From Acinetobacter lanii (GTDB lineage: Bacteria > Pseudomonadota > Gammaproteobacteria > Pseudomonadales > Moraxellaceae), in the NCBI RefSeq assembly GCF_011578285.1, contig NZ_CP049916.1, forward strand, positions 744,001 through 808,000: 64,000 nt of DNA, given 5' to 3'. The position numbers and the translations under genes are program-made. The notes beneath the pieces are model-generated. The model was not told the origin of the DNA and did not search any database. It was given only the letters and a program-made list of their open reading frames with translations. Positions 37,111-46,349 of the stretch are shown here, piece after piece (the first letter of the stretch is position 1; every line of letters begins with the position of its first letter).

Positions 37111-37187
37111 GCAGCGGTAGTTCAGTTGGTTAGAATATCGGCCTGTCACGCCGAGGGTCGCGGGTTCGAGTCCCGTCCGCTGCGCCA
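37111..37187 (+). tRNA. tRNA-Asp(GUC), copy 3
   Basis: Identical by eye to the other tRNA-Asp copies. Only 13 bp separate it from the preceding tRNA-Val. Confidence 0.97.
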
Positions 37188-37218
37188 TTCATTAAGTCGA
37201 AATAGTTTGACCCTTTAA

Positions 37219-37294
37219 GGGCGCTTAGCTCAGTTGGTAGAGCGTCTGCCTTACAAGCAGAATGTCGGCGGTTCGATCCCGTCAGCGCCCACCA
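37219..37294 (+). tRNA. tRNA-Val(UAC), copy 3
   Basis: Identical by eye to the other tRNA-Val copies, with encoded CCA. Confidence 0.97.
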
Positions 37295-37345
37295 TATCTT
37301 GAGATGCATATCTTTAGATATAAAACTTATTTATAAGTTTGCCGT

Positions 37346-37422
37346 GCAGCGGTAGTTCAGTTGGTTAGAATATCGGCCTGTCACGCCGAGGGTCGCGGGT
37401 TCGAGTCCCGTCCGCTGCGCCA
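37346..37422 (+). tRNA. tRNA-Asp(GUC), copy 4
   Basis: Identical by eye to the other tRNA-Asp copies, with encoded CCA. Confidence 0.97.
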
Positions 37423-37519
37423 TTTTCATTTTCCCTGATTTGAAATTGGTTGAACATCATGTAGACTACGCACTGCGTTTGTCTTGCGTCAAAAATTCAA
37501 AATTTGAATTTTTTCCTCA

Positions 37520-37595
37520 GGGCGCTTAGCTCAGTTGGTAGAGCGTCTGCCTTACAAGCAGAATGTCGGCGGTTCGATCCCGTCAGCGCCCACCA
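37520..37595 (+). tRNA. tRNA-Val(UAC), copy 4
   Basis: Identical by eye to the other tRNA-Val copies and the last gene of the array. The palindrome ATATCTTTTAAAGATAT follows directly and may mark transcript end or processing. Confidence 0.97.
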
Positions 37596-37832
37596 TATCT
37601 TTTAAAGATATCGTTCTTGTTATTAGAATAATCCTAGAAATCTCCTTGATTTGATCTGTATATTCCAATTTATATAGTCCTCATCGCTTAAATGTCTGTT
37701 TTAAAGTTCAATTCAATCGTTTGATTGCATACCTTATCCAATTTCATTTTTTATATCATCCATAGTTTTTGTATAACGCATGCTTTTTGTATAAAATGTG
37801 ATGAATCACAATATTTTACTATTATAAAAATT

Positions 37833-38300
37833 ATGCGAAATCCTTATCAGCGCAAATCCAATACGTCTATTGCAAATACCATTGTGCCGCCCAAGGAACA
37901 ATATATTCATTTTTTAGAAACCGTGATTGCACAAGAAAAACTCTATGGTTTATATCATGAGGGTTGGGCATTATGTGCGACCCCATCCGGTCAACAAACT
38001 TTAGCAATTTGGCAAAATAAGAATTTGGCACAACTGTTGATTCGAGACAAATGGGCGGATTATGCCATCGAAGAGGTGAGTCTGATCGATTTTGTTGAAA
38101 AGGTGATTCCCTATATTCGTCAACATCAAACCCATTTGTCCTTAAATCTGATGCCGGAAGGGCAAAATGTATTGGTGTCTGGTCGACAGTTTTTGATTGA
38201 TTTGAAATCCTATTTATATAATTTATATTTAAAAGAGCCAGCACGATTCAATTCAGGCAAGTTGCCTTTACCACGTAAAATTCGTTTACACGATAAATAA
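37833..38300 (+). CDS. DUF2750 family protein
   Basis: 155 residues from ATG 37833; the frame stays open 36 codons upstream, but that part is AT-rich and starts at a TTG. Segments EKLYGLYHEGWALCATPSGQ, then LAIWQNKNLAQLLIRDKWAD and LIDFVEKVIPYI give the typical DUF2750 layout (W-A ... P-x-W-x ... A ... W). It is a cytosolic protein of unknown function. The binding site is not obvious. The gene is convergent with the ElyC-like gene, with only 11 bp between their ends. Confidence 0.75.
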   Translation: MRNPYQRKSNTSIANTIVPPKEQYIHFLETVIAQEKLYGLYHEGWALCATPSGQQTLAIWQNKNLAQLLIRDKWADYAIEEVSLIDFVEKVIPYIRQHQTHLSLNLMPEGQNVLVSGRQFLIDLKSYLYNLYLKEPARFNSGKLPLPRKIRLHDK

Positions 38301-38311
38301 AAGCAAAAGAA

Positions 38312-39085
38312 TTAATACTCATTTAATAGCCAACCACTAAGGTAAGCAAAATATTCTCTAAGCCAAGCGTTATAACGGGTCATCAGTGGCGTGCTTGCGC
38401 TGTACAATGTGGCGTTTTGATAACCTTGTTTGTGGGCAATGGCTTCAGCACGTAAAGTATGGAAATCACTGGTCACAATGGCAATCTTAGACTCCAGTCC
38501 TAAATCATGTTGTTTGAGCACAACCAAGCTATTTTTGAGATTGAGTTCGGTGCTGGTGCTTTGATCTTCAAGCAAAATACGCTGCGTTGGAATGTGATGC
38601 TGAGATTGTAAATATTCAGACATGACTTCAGCTTCAGTTTTTACTTCTCCAAAATCATGCCCACCGGTCACGACAATCCATGCTTGAGGTACTTGTGTAG
38701 CAATTTCAGCGCCCCGATTTAAACGTAAAGCCAATGTCGGTGAGGCTTTGCCTTGAATGATGCCACTTCCCAAAATAATGATGGCTTGAGTGTTAGGCTG
38801 AACAGATGCATCTTTTATGTGGGTATGTAAGTAAGCAAAGAAAGCCAATAAGCTCAAAAGCCAAGCACTAAACCCCAAATAAGTGATGCACCATACTTTT
38901 TTTAAAATACTATGCTGTTTTAGAAATGAATGAAATCTTGGTAAAAAGAACGTATAGACGGCAAGTATTGCCCCTAAAATGAATGGGATAATCGTACCCA
39001 AATGAATTTTCTTTTGTGCGATCAGAAAAAGACCATCAGCAAATAAGATCAAGCCGACAATAAAGAGTAGGATTCTGAGCATCAT
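38312..39085 (-). CDS. ElyC/SanA/YdcF-type DUF218 membrane protein
   Basis: 257 residues. It has two or three N-terminal membrane helices (LRILLFIVGLILFADGLFLI; IPFILGAILAVYTFFLP; CITYLGFSAWLLSLLAFFA) followed by a periplasmic DUF218 domain: AIIILGSGI near residue 90, RLNRGAEIA, VVTGGHDFGEVKTEAEVM and VTSDFHTLRAEAIA. In E. coli ElyC and SanA of this family affect envelope biogenesis and the permeability barrier. The exact counterpart is uncertain. Tandem ATGs; the second may be used. Confidence 0.85.
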   Translation of the reverse strand: MMLRILLFIVGLILFADGLFLIAQKKIHLGTIIPFILGAILAVYTFFLPRFHSFLKQHSILKKVWCITYLGFSAWLLSLLAFFAYLHTHIKDASVQPNTQAIIILGSGIIQGKASPTLALRLNRGAEIATQVPQAWIVVTGGHDFGEVKTEAEVMSEYLQSQHHIPTQRILLEDQSTSTELNLKNSLVVLKQHDLGLESKIAIVTSDFHTLRAEAIAHKQGYQNATLYSASTPLMTRYNAWLREYFAYLSGWLLNEY

Positions 39086-39150
39086 GAGGGTTCTTTTCTA
39101 AAAGTGAATAGTGAAAGTGCAGAAAGCATACTTCAATTTAAGAGAAGTAC

Positions 39151-39180
39151 AAAAAACCGAGCAATCATGCTCGGTTTTTT
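39151..39180 (-). terminator. Terminator of the PepSY reductase gene
   Basis: AAAAAACCGAGC AATCAT GCTCGGTTTTTT hairpin, downstream of the reductase on the minus strand and also able to work the other way. Confidence 0.9.
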
Positions 39181-39227
39181 AAATGCTCATCTCAGCATCA
39201 AATGGACAATATTGAATTGAACAGAGA

Positions 39228-41888
39228 TTAATAGACATCTCGACGATAGCGTCCGTCATGACGCAATTGATCGACTACATCAGCACCTAGAATCTCGATT
39301 AGGGTTGCATCGACATCTGAGGCCATACCTTGAATACTGCCGCACACATAGATCACAGCACCTTGTTCAATCCATGATTTAAGTTCATCCGCCTGTTCAC
39401 GCAGTTTATGGTGCACGTAGATTTTCTCGGCTTGATCACGAGAGAAGGCCAAATCACAACGTTTTAACATGGCGGTATTCTGCCAAGCTTGAATAGTTTC
39501 TTTGTAGAAGAAATCATGGGCTTGTTGACGTTCACCAAAGATCAGCCAATTCTCGGTATAGCCTTGACGAATACGTGCTGACATCAGGCTCAGCAGTCCT
39601 GCAATACCTGTCCCGTTGCCAATACAAATGATCGGGCGATTATCATCGATCAAATGGAAGTTTGGGTTGGTCCGAATCCGCAGATGAATTTTGTCACGTA
39701 GTTGCGTATGGTGTGTCAGCCAGCCTGAGCCTAAGCCCAATTCTCCTGAGTTATCCATTTTTTGACGCACCACTAAACGTAATACTTGTTGCGTCGGAAT
39801 ACTGGCAATCGAGTATTCACGAATCGGTAAATCTGGCAACTGATTCACGAGTAAATCTAAATTGGTAACTGACTCAATATCAGACGCTAAATTTTTATTC
39901 CAGAGGGCGTGTTGAATGCTTTGGTTGAGACTATCGACATGTGCATCCGCATCAATCTGATGTTGATCGAGGAATACTTGAATCCGTTCAAGGCTATTTC
40001 CGGGTTGCACGATGGCAATATCACCGGCTTGCCACTGCGCTTCATGTTGCGCTTGTAATTCAAGATTAAAAGCGGGGGCGCCGAGACTATTTGGATTGAG
40101 CAATGTACGTTGAGTTAAAGTCCATTGATCAAAAGTATGTTCAATGTTGGATGATTTAAGTTTAAGTTGGCTGACGGTTGCCAATTTCTCATTCCATAAC
40201 TGAATGGCTTTGGCATTGCTATTGTCCACTTCAATGGTTTCAAACAATGCGGTGGCTTGATTTTCTTCTAACCAGCGGTGTAAGTAATGCCCAAAGAAAC
40301 AGAAGGTTTCTGGATAATCCATTGAACCTAATGCCAGTACAGCAAATTTTAAATGACTCAAATCTAAACTTTGACTCATGATATTTTTGCTAAAACTGCT
40401 GGCTAAATCAGGGGCTTCACCCGTGCCATAGGTACTGGCAATAAACAATACTTTTTCAAACTTTTGCAAATCGGAAAGGGTGAGTTTCTGAATCGGTTTA
40501 ACCGTCACCGATTGCTGCGCTTCTTGTAAACTACTGGCTGTGCCCCACGCCAATTGTTCAGACACTCCGGTTTGCGTCGCATAAGTGATCAGCCAAGGCG
40601 TTGCATCGGGATCGACTTCACTCATTAAACCCTTTTGCTTCGCCACCAAAGTCAATTGCTTTTGCTTACGACGTTTTAAATACAACATCCAACCGGTCAC
40701 AAAGAATAACGGCATGGATAAAGCAGATAACATGGCAAAGAATTGATATAACGGTCCGAAGAAACTGCCACGATGCACAGGCAAAATGCTGCTCATCACT
40801 TTTTCATTCAGTTTTTTGTCGGCATAGAGTTCCATTTTTTCAATATGTGCCGATTGATAGTTGTAAACGGCTTTATTACGGGCACGTTCATGTTGAGGAA
40901 TAACATCGACAAACGAGACCTCTACTTTACCATCATCTTTCTTGGGAAGATTAAGGGTCAAGGTTGAATATTCACGTCCCATTTGCGCATTAAAGCCTAA
41001 CCACGTCTGATTTAAAGCACGGTGAATTTCGACTGGAGAAAGCGCATCTGATTTTTCAGTTCGATCCTCACGCGGTTTTTTTGCCGCAATTGAATCAGAA
41101 ATAACCGCGTTACCTGCATGATCAGATCTTTGCGTGTGTTGCGTCGGTGCTGAACCATGTTCAGTATGTTTCTCTGCAGGATCACGAGCCGATTCGTTCT
41201 TTTTATTTTCAAGTGGTTTTTCTACGCCCATGAGCGTGTACATTCCGTTTTTCCACCAACTGTATGACCAAGTTAGACCTGTGGAAGCGATCACGATGTA
41301 AAACACAAACACCCAAGTGCCGGCAACCGCATGGAGGTTCCAAATAAAATTGCGTCCTTGCAGTTGTGGTTTAAACGACAGCCATTGTTTCCAAGTATGT
41401 ACTTTCGGCCATCTGAGGTATAAACCACTCAGTGCAAAGAAAATTAAGATTAAAGTACACGCGCCCGTAATCTGTTTTCCGACCGGACCTACAGTTAATG
41501 TGCGGTGTAAATTCTTTATAAACTTAAAAAATTCCTGCCCTTTAATCTCCGGTAACTTTTCAGCCGTATAAGGATTGACCATCAGGTTTAAGCCGTGCTT
41601 GTCACCTTTTTTAACGATGTTCACTACAGAAGATGCTGTAGGGGATGCCGCTACCGTAATACTGTTAATCTTCAACGCTGGGTCATGAATGTGAAAATGT
41701 TGATACAGTTCAGCAGGGCTGAGTTTACGGGTGTTTTCAGCTTGAACTGTATAACTCTCTGGGTTGATCAGTTTTAAAATCTGTTGATCATAAGAGTAGA
41801 TTGCGCCAGTCACACCCATCAGGGAGAGAATCAATCCAGCGGTGATGCCAAGAAACCAATGCATTTGGAAAAAAGTTTTTTTTAGCAT
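39228..41888 (-). CDS. PepSY membrane / flavodoxin / NAD(P)H reductase fusion, likely ferric-siderophore reductase
   Basis: 886 residues from ATG 41888; 31 extra upstream codons are open but unsupported. An N-terminal PepSY-associated membrane part (TM1 near residues 10-33, TM pairs near 140-165 and 195-225, plus one near 430) is followed by a flavodoxin-like domain (TYATQTGVSEQLAWG, STYGTGEAP, ALGSMDYP) and a CysJ-like FAD/NAD(P)H module (REYSIAS, GNGTGIAGLLS, VYVCGSIQGM, ending DGRYRRDVY). Electrons would pass from NAD(P)H through FAD and FMN to a membrane or periplasmic acceptor. The family is linked to iron-siderophore reduction, and a Fur-like box precedes the gene. A His-rich periplasmic insert (EKHTEHGSAPTQHTQRSDH) is notable. 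Confidence 0.85.
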   Translation of the reverse strand: MLKKTFFQMHWFLGITAGLILSLMGVTGAIYSYDQQILKLINPESYTVQAENTRKLSPAELYQHFHIHDPALKINSITVAASPTASSVVNIVKKGDKHGLNLMVNPYTAEKLPEIKGQEFFKFIKNLHRTLTVGPVGKQITGACTLILIFFALSGLYLRWPKVHTWKQWLSFKPQLQGRNFIWNLHAVAGTWVFVFYIVIASTGLTWSYSWWKNGMYTLMGVEKPLENKKNESARDPAEKHTEHGSAPTQHTQRSDHAGNAVISDSIAAKKPREDRTEKSDALSPVEIHRALNQTWLGFNAQMGREYSTLTLNLPKKDDGKVEVSFVDVIPQHERARNKAVYNYQSAHIEKMELYADKKLNEKVMSSILPVHRGSFFGPLYQFFAMLSALSMPLFFVTGWMLYLKRRKQKQLTLVAKQKGLMSEVDPDATPWLITYATQTGVSEQLAWGTASSLQEAQQSVTVKPIQKLTLSDLQKFEKVLFIASTYGTGEAPDLASSFSKNIMSQSLDLSHLKFAVLALGSMDYPETFCFFGHYLHRWLEENQATALFETIEVDNSNAKAIQLWNEKLATVSQLKLKSSNIEHTFDQWTLTQRTLLNPNSLGAPAFNLELQAQHEAQWQAGDIAIVQPGNSLERIQVFLDQHQIDADAHVDSLNQSIQHALWNKNLASDIESVTNLDLLVNQLPDLPIREYSIASIPTQQVLRLVVRQKMDNSGELGLGSGWLTHHTQLRDKIHLRIRTNPNFHLIDDNRPIICIGNGTGIAGLLSLMSARIRQGYTENWLIFGERQQAHDFFYKETIQAWQNTAMLKRCDLAFSRDQAEKIYVHHKLREQADELKSWIEQGAVIYVCGSIQGMASDVDATLIEILGADVVDQLRHDGRYRRDVY

Positions 41889-41963
41889 GGAGATACAGTG
41901 GAGATGCAAGTTTAGGGTGGCCGAATTATATCCGAAGATTGGGGAGAGAAAATGAATTATGCA

Positions 41964-41982
41964 GATAATATTCATTCTCATT
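41964..41982 (-). promoter_or_regulatory. Candidate Fur box upstream of the PepSY reductase
   Basis: GATAATATTCATTCTCATT matches the 19-bp Fur consensus GATAATGATAATCATTATC at about 12 positions, with a perfect first GATAAT half. It is 75 bp upstream of the reductase start. Confidence 0.5.
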
Positions 41983-42003
41983 TATAGTTTTGTAAGGCTG
42001 AAT

Positions 42004-42033
42004 CAAAAAAACCTCCAAAAATGGAGGTTTTAA
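42004..42033 (-). terminator. Terminator of the YcxB-like gene
   Basis: AAAAAAACCTCC AAAAAT GGAGGTTTTAAA hairpin 22 bp past the stop. Confidence 0.8.
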
Positions 42034-42054
42034 AGGGGATCTGCGCTTTAACAC

Positions 42055-42615
42055 TTATAGTGTTTTTGCTGCACCCACAGTTTCATTTAAATGTTTGCGT
42101 ACAGTTTCAAATGAGAAATTTTTGCTGTCCATACGTTTAGGTAAGATGTATGCACCTTGTTGACCTTTCATTTTGAAATTAATCAGCATGAAATCTGGGG
42201 TGTTATACCATTCGTAAATGTCTTTCCAACCCACTGTACCGACACCTTCTTGCAGACCTATTTTTTGGCGCATCACGATGCCACTCGGCTGCACACCCAG
42301 TTTAATGCCTTTGATTTCTTCTACTGGGAATTCATTCATCTTACGCTTCACATACCACTCTAGGCCGAATTTACGCACCAAAAAGTAGATAACAACAGCG
42401 ACAAGTGTCACCCAGAAGATAATCGTTGAATAATTTCGGATAAAAATTAAACCCAAAATCGACAGTGCAACAACCGCAGCCATAATCGCCCAAGCTTTAG
42501 TACCAATCTTATTGGTGCTACGCCAAATTGCCAATTGCGCTTGACGCTGTTCAGCTTCAGTCACTTCATAAGGGACCGGTTGTAAGGTATACGCGTAAAG
42601 ATTTTTCGCAGTCAT
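42055..42615 (-). CDS. YcxB-like two-helix membrane protein
   Basis: 186 residues. It has a cytosolic lead of about 35 residues, two adjacent membrane helices (AWAIMAAVVALSILGLIFI and IIFWVTLVAVVIYFLV), then a soluble C-terminal domain with VGWKDIYEWYNTPDFMLINF and AYILPKRM. This arrangement and the W-x-x-I-x-x-W plus ILPKR signature fit the YcxB-like C-terminal domain family. Function unknown. It is probably monocistronic. Confidence 0.8.
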   Translation of the reverse strand: MTAKNLYAYTLQPVPYEVTEAEQRQAQLAIWRSTNKIGTKAWAIMAAVVALSILGLIFIRNYSTIIFWVTLVAVVIYFLVRKFGLEWYVKRKMNEFPVEEIKGIKLGVQPSGIVMRQKIGLQEGVGTVGWKDIYEWYNTPDFMLINFKMKGQQGAYILPKRMDSKNFSFETVRKHLNETVGAAKTL

Positions 42616-42716
42616 AGTGTCATTAACAAAAAATTGTAAATCTAGGCACAGTTTATCACTAAATGACTTGACTCAGTGAGGAAATTGTTCAAATTTAAAC
42701 AGCTATGCCGAGCTGT

Positions 42717-44891
42717 TTAGATTGAAGCAAGTGCACTGGAGTGAGCATCATGCTCATGGCTCAAACTCTGTTTTAAATTGCTTAAATGTTTCAGTATGCT
42801 TAACATGAGTGATAATTGTTGTAATACAATCAAATCCTTAGAGGTGTCTTCACGACTTTGATTTAATTTAATACGAATGTTTTGCTGCAGGTTGTGCAAA
42901 TTCAATTCAGGCATTTCATCATGTAAAAGAGCACCACGAATATCCGCTAAAGCATGATGTAAAAGCTCAAGCGTTTCCTGATCATAAATTTGATCGCGAT
43001 GTGCACCCAGTGCTGCGATATAACTTAAAAAAGTATGATTCAAACACAAAAATTCAAAGGCTTTGCTCTTTTGCACTGGATCAAAATCGGGCTCTGTAGC
43101 GAGGGTAGACACCAGTGATGCAACATCGGCATCACGGTTATGCGCTGCACGACGAACCACGCGATAATTCAAACCATTGTTACGCCCTTGAGCATATTGA
43201 TTGACCACTTCGGCCAAATAATTACACTGTGCCTCTAAAGAACGGGCAACAGTCGGCGCCAAACGACGAAATTTCCAATCGGGGAAAATAAAGGTCACGC
43301 CTAACCAGGCCAAACCACAGCCAATAATGGTATCAATTAAACGGGGCATCGCGGCTTGAAAACCGAGTCCGTCAAGATTGAAGTTAATTAAGGCTAAAAT
43401 CGTGATAAATGCGGTAGCTTGGGCATATTGCTTACTGCGCAGATCAAAGAACAACACACCGCTTAGAATCAACAGCAGTAACTGACCTTCCGTTGATGGT
43501 ACAAAGTACAGAATCAAAAAGCCGAGTGCGATGCCTGCCATAGTGCCCAAAATACGCAGGCGCAAACGCCGTTTGGTGGCATTAAAATTCGGTTGACTGA
43601 CAAACAGTGCGGTGAGCAGTACCCAATAGCCATATTGAATATCGGTGATTTGCACAAAGATATAACCGACCAAAAGCACCATCGAGACACGAATGGCATG
43701 TCGGAACAGCACCGATTCAGGGGTGAGATTTTGTTTGATCCGCACCACTATATCTTGCCAGCCTTTAAGATCATCATCTTTGAGTTGGTTTTCAATATAT
43801 TTATTTTTATCGAGTTTGATATTGCGTTCAGTTTCCACATTACGCAGTTGTGCATCGATGCCTTTTAAGTTTTGAAATAAGGCAAAGAGGGCATTGACCC
43901 AAATCAAATCATGTTGCTGATTTTCACGCAACTGTTCCAACGATTTCTTAAGATTGACAAAAGCATGATCAAAGCGGGCATTATGTTTGTAGATGGTCCG
44001 ATTTAAAATGCTGTCGCTCAAATCCTTACAGGCCTTAGCTTGCAAAGACAGAATCCGTTGAAAGCGAAACAAAATGTCGCTGTGTTCAAATATTTTGGTC
44101 AGCTTTTGATAATCGATATGTGCGGAATCGGCACGTTCATGAATGTCTTGCGCGACAAAATAATATTGTAAACTGCGACGGGTATCGATCTGACCCCGGT
44201 CACCTTTTAAACGTGTCAGTAAGGTGGTTTTCATGTCGTTGAAAATCCCCACCAACTGACCATTTTCCAGTGACAAGCTGATCATACTTTTTTGATAGCT
44301 TTTCGCTGTCATATCGACATCGAACAAATTTGATTTGGCAAATAAAAAGTCACCGAGAGCAGAAAAACTTTTCGCCAATTGATCTTGTACTTGGCGCGCA
44401 GGGAACAGCAAGAAACTAATGGTGGCAATGATGCCGTACCAAATCGCGCCTGTGACCAATAACACCGGTTGCGCATACCATTCTTCAAACAGATTGACTC
44501 CAAGCATGGCATACACAGAAATCACCAAACAGCCATAAGAAATAGTGGCGTAACGACGTCCTAACGACCCGAGTAAAATTAAACCAATACAGGCAACAAT
44601 TAAGCCTAATGCGAAGACCACTGGGTAGGGGAATAACAGTTGCACCGATGCAGCGCTGACAAAGAACCCAATATAGGTATAAATCAGGTTCATAATCCGA
44701 ACCGAAAAACGATCGTCAATATCGCTTAAACCTGCGGCAACCACCCCAAGGGTCAAAGGAATGGTCATCAATTGATGACCTAAAAAATAGGGAATAAATG
44801 CCGTGCCTGAAAATGCGATGATCATTCTGAGGTTGTACATAAAAGACGTGTTGTAGGTTGCTTTTTTAAGCTGCATCAACCAAGTGTTCAA
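42717..44891 (-). CDS. YccS/YhfK-type FUSC membrane protein
   Basis: 724 residues. It has two blocks of about five to six membrane helices (residues about 20-165 and 395-535) separated by a long soluble helical region (about 180-390), with a C-terminal soluble domain. The order matches the YccS family of FUSC proteins, relatives of the AaeB aromatic-acid efflux pump. RHAIRVSMVLLVGYIF and YGYWVLLTALFVSQPNF, at the start of the second block, are characteristic FUSC segments. The substrate is unknown. It is divergent from the Bcr-type exporter, and a link to efflux is only suggestive. Confidence 0.88.
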   Translation of the reverse strand: MNTWLMQLKKATYNTSFMYNLRMIIAFSGTAFIPYFLGHQLMTIPLTLGVVAAGLSDIDDRFSVRIMNLIYTYIGFFVSAASVQLLFPYPVVFALGLIVACIGLILLGSLGRRYATISYGCLVISVYAMLGVNLFEEWYAQPVLLVTGAIWYGIIATISFLLFPARQVQDQLAKSFSALGDFLFAKSNLFDVDMTAKSYQKSMISLSLENGQLVGIFNDMKTTLLTRLKGDRGQIDTRRSLQYYFVAQDIHERADSAHIDYQKLTKIFEHSDILFRFQRILSLQAKACKDLSDSILNRTIYKHNARFDHAFVNLKKSLEQLRENQQHDLIWVNALFALFQNLKGIDAQLRNVETERNIKLDKNKYIENQLKDDDLKGWQDIVVRIKQNLTPESVLFRHAIRVSMVLLVGYIFVQITDIQYGYWVLLTALFVSQPNFNATKRRLRLRILGTMAGIALGFLILYFVPSTEGQLLLLILSGVLFFDLRSKQYAQATAFITILALINFNLDGLGFQAAMPRLIDTIIGCGLAWLGVTFIFPDWKFRRLAPTVARSLEAQCNYLAEVVNQYAQGRNNGLNYRVVRRAAHNRDADVASLVSTLATEPDFDPVQKSKAFEFLCLNHTFLSYIAALGAHRDQIYDQETLELLHHALADIRGALLHDEMPELNLHNLQQNIRIKLNQSREDTSKDLIVLQQLSLMLSILKHLSNLKQSLSHEHDAHSSALASI

Positions 44892-45042
44892 ACCCCAATC
44901 CTTATTTTAGTGCTAAATCGCATAGTTACATTTCTAATTATAAACTGAATGAATCGTGAAAATTCACTTGTATTGTGCACGAATCATCCGTCAATTCAGT
45001 ATAAACTCGTCTGTCATATGATTGTCAATTTTGAAATACGCC

Positions 45043-46248
45043 ATGCCTGAAAAAAATGCGAGCCAAGACTATTCAAGCGGATGGATTATTCTCCTCGCTT
45101 TATTTACAGCACTTGGTCCTTTGTCGATTGATATGTATTTGCCAGCATTGCCACAAATGGCAGATGACTTTGGGGTAAGTACACAACAAATTTCAAATAC
45201 GCTGCCTGCTTACTTTTTAGGTTTAGCCATTGGACAGTTATTCTATGGTCCGATCAGTGATCGGATCGGACGTAAGAAGCCGCTGTATTTCGGCATGAGT
45301 GTATATGCACTGGCGAGTTTATTGTGTGTTGTTGCACCGAATGATTGGGCGATGATTGCTGCACGAATTTTGCAAGCTTTGGGTGGTTGTGTCGGTGTGG
45401 TTATGGCACGAGCAGCAATTCGCGATAAGCTGGACCTACAGTCATCTGCACAAGCCTTTGCCAGTATGATGATTGTAATGGGGCTTGCACCCGTTTTGGC
45501 ACCGATGATTGGGGCATTCATTTTAAAATTTTTAAGCTGGCAAGCGATTTTTGTAGTGTTGGCGATGATTGGTTTGTTTTGCCTAATCTGCGTGCATTTC
45601 TTGTTTGTAGAAACGCTACCTGCTGAACGTCGTTTAAAACTGAATTTTAGACAAGTGTTTGTATTGTACAGTTCGATTGTTCAAGATCAGTCATTTCGTT
45701 TGCCCATGCTCGCGGGCTGTCTGACTGGTGCGGCATTGTTCTGTTATATCAGTTCAGCAGCACCGGTGTTTTTAGAGCAGTTTAAGCTTGAACCGCAACT
45801 ATTTTCATATCTCTTTGGTTTTAATGCCTTTGGGATTATGCTGTTTTCATCGTTGAACAAACGCTTGAGTCAAAGATTAAGTATTGCTCAAAGACTGAAA
45901 CTCGGTGGACTGATTCAATTGAGTGGGGCTTTACTGATCTTCTTAGTAAGTTGTTTTAACCCAAGCTTACTCAGTATCGTGATGCTCGGGGTATTTATGA
46001 CGGTGGCAGGCATTGGTTTTACTGGGCCGAATGCCATGGCATTGGCAATGTCGAAACAAGGCAATCGTGCAGGCACAGCCAGTGCAATTATGGGCAGTGC
46101 GCAATTTGCATGTGGATTGTTGGGTGGTGTGCTGTTGAATTTCTTGTTTGGCTCAGCCTTAATGGATATGGCGATATTGATGCTGATCTTTACTGGTTTG
46201 GGCTGTGTGGCTATTTTCAAATTGAGTAAAAGCTTGCAACATGCCTAA
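45043..46248 (+). CDS. Bcr/CflA-family MFS drug exporter
   Basis: 401 residues from ATG 45043; in-frame TTGs at 45022 and 45031 are less likely. The twelve-helix major facilitator opens with LGPLSIDMYLPALPQMADDF, the hallmark of the Bcr/CflA drug-resistance subfamily, and has the motif A loop GPISDRIGRKKPLY near residue 75 and motif C-like GLAPVLAPMIGAFI near 145. Members export bicyclomycin, chloramphenicol, sulfonamides or peptides; the substrate here is unknown. Terminated by a strong hairpin. Confidence 0.9.
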   Translation: MPEKNASQDYSSGWIILLALFTALGPLSIDMYLPALPQMADDFGVSTQQISNTLPAYFLGLAIGQLFYGPISDRIGRKKPLYFGMSVYALASLLCVVAPNDWAMIAARILQALGGCVGVVMARAAIRDKLDLQSSAQAFASMMIVMGLAPVLAPMIGAFILKFLSWQAIFVVLAMIGLFCLICVHFLFVETLPAERRLKLNFRQVFVLYSSIVQDQSFRLPMLAGCLTGAALFCYISSAAPVFLEQFKLEPQLFSYLFGFNAFGIMLFSSLNKRLSQRLSIAQRLKLGGLIQLSGALLIFLVSCFNPSLLSIVMLGVFMTVAGIGFTGPNAMALAMSKQGNRAGTASAIMGSAQFACGLLGGVLLNFLFGSALMDMAILMLIFTGLGCVAIFKLSKSLQHA

Positions 46249-46270
46249 GTACATTTGAAAATTGTTCAAT

Positions 46271-46297
46271 CAAAAAGAGCCGAAGGGCTCTTTTTTA
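46271..46297. terminator. Terminator between the exporter and the nitroreductase
   Basis: AAAAAGAGCC GAA GGGCTCTTTTTT, a tight hairpin with A and T tails between convergent genes. Confidence 0.9.
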
Positions 46298-46349
46298 GAT
46301 TTGAAATTAGATCGATGATCGAGTTAATGGATATCGTTTTAAAGGCAAC

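Noticed and set aside
36938..37120. 60-codon frame across the tRNA array (GRLAQLVERLPYK-type sequence)
   Set aside because: This is the well-known artefact of translating tRNA genes. The region is fully explained by the tRNA-Asp and tRNA-Val genes.
37725..37832. Extended N-terminus for the DUF2750 protein
   Set aside because: Starts at a TTG in AT-rich leader sequence and has no family resemblance. ATG 37833 matches the family start better.
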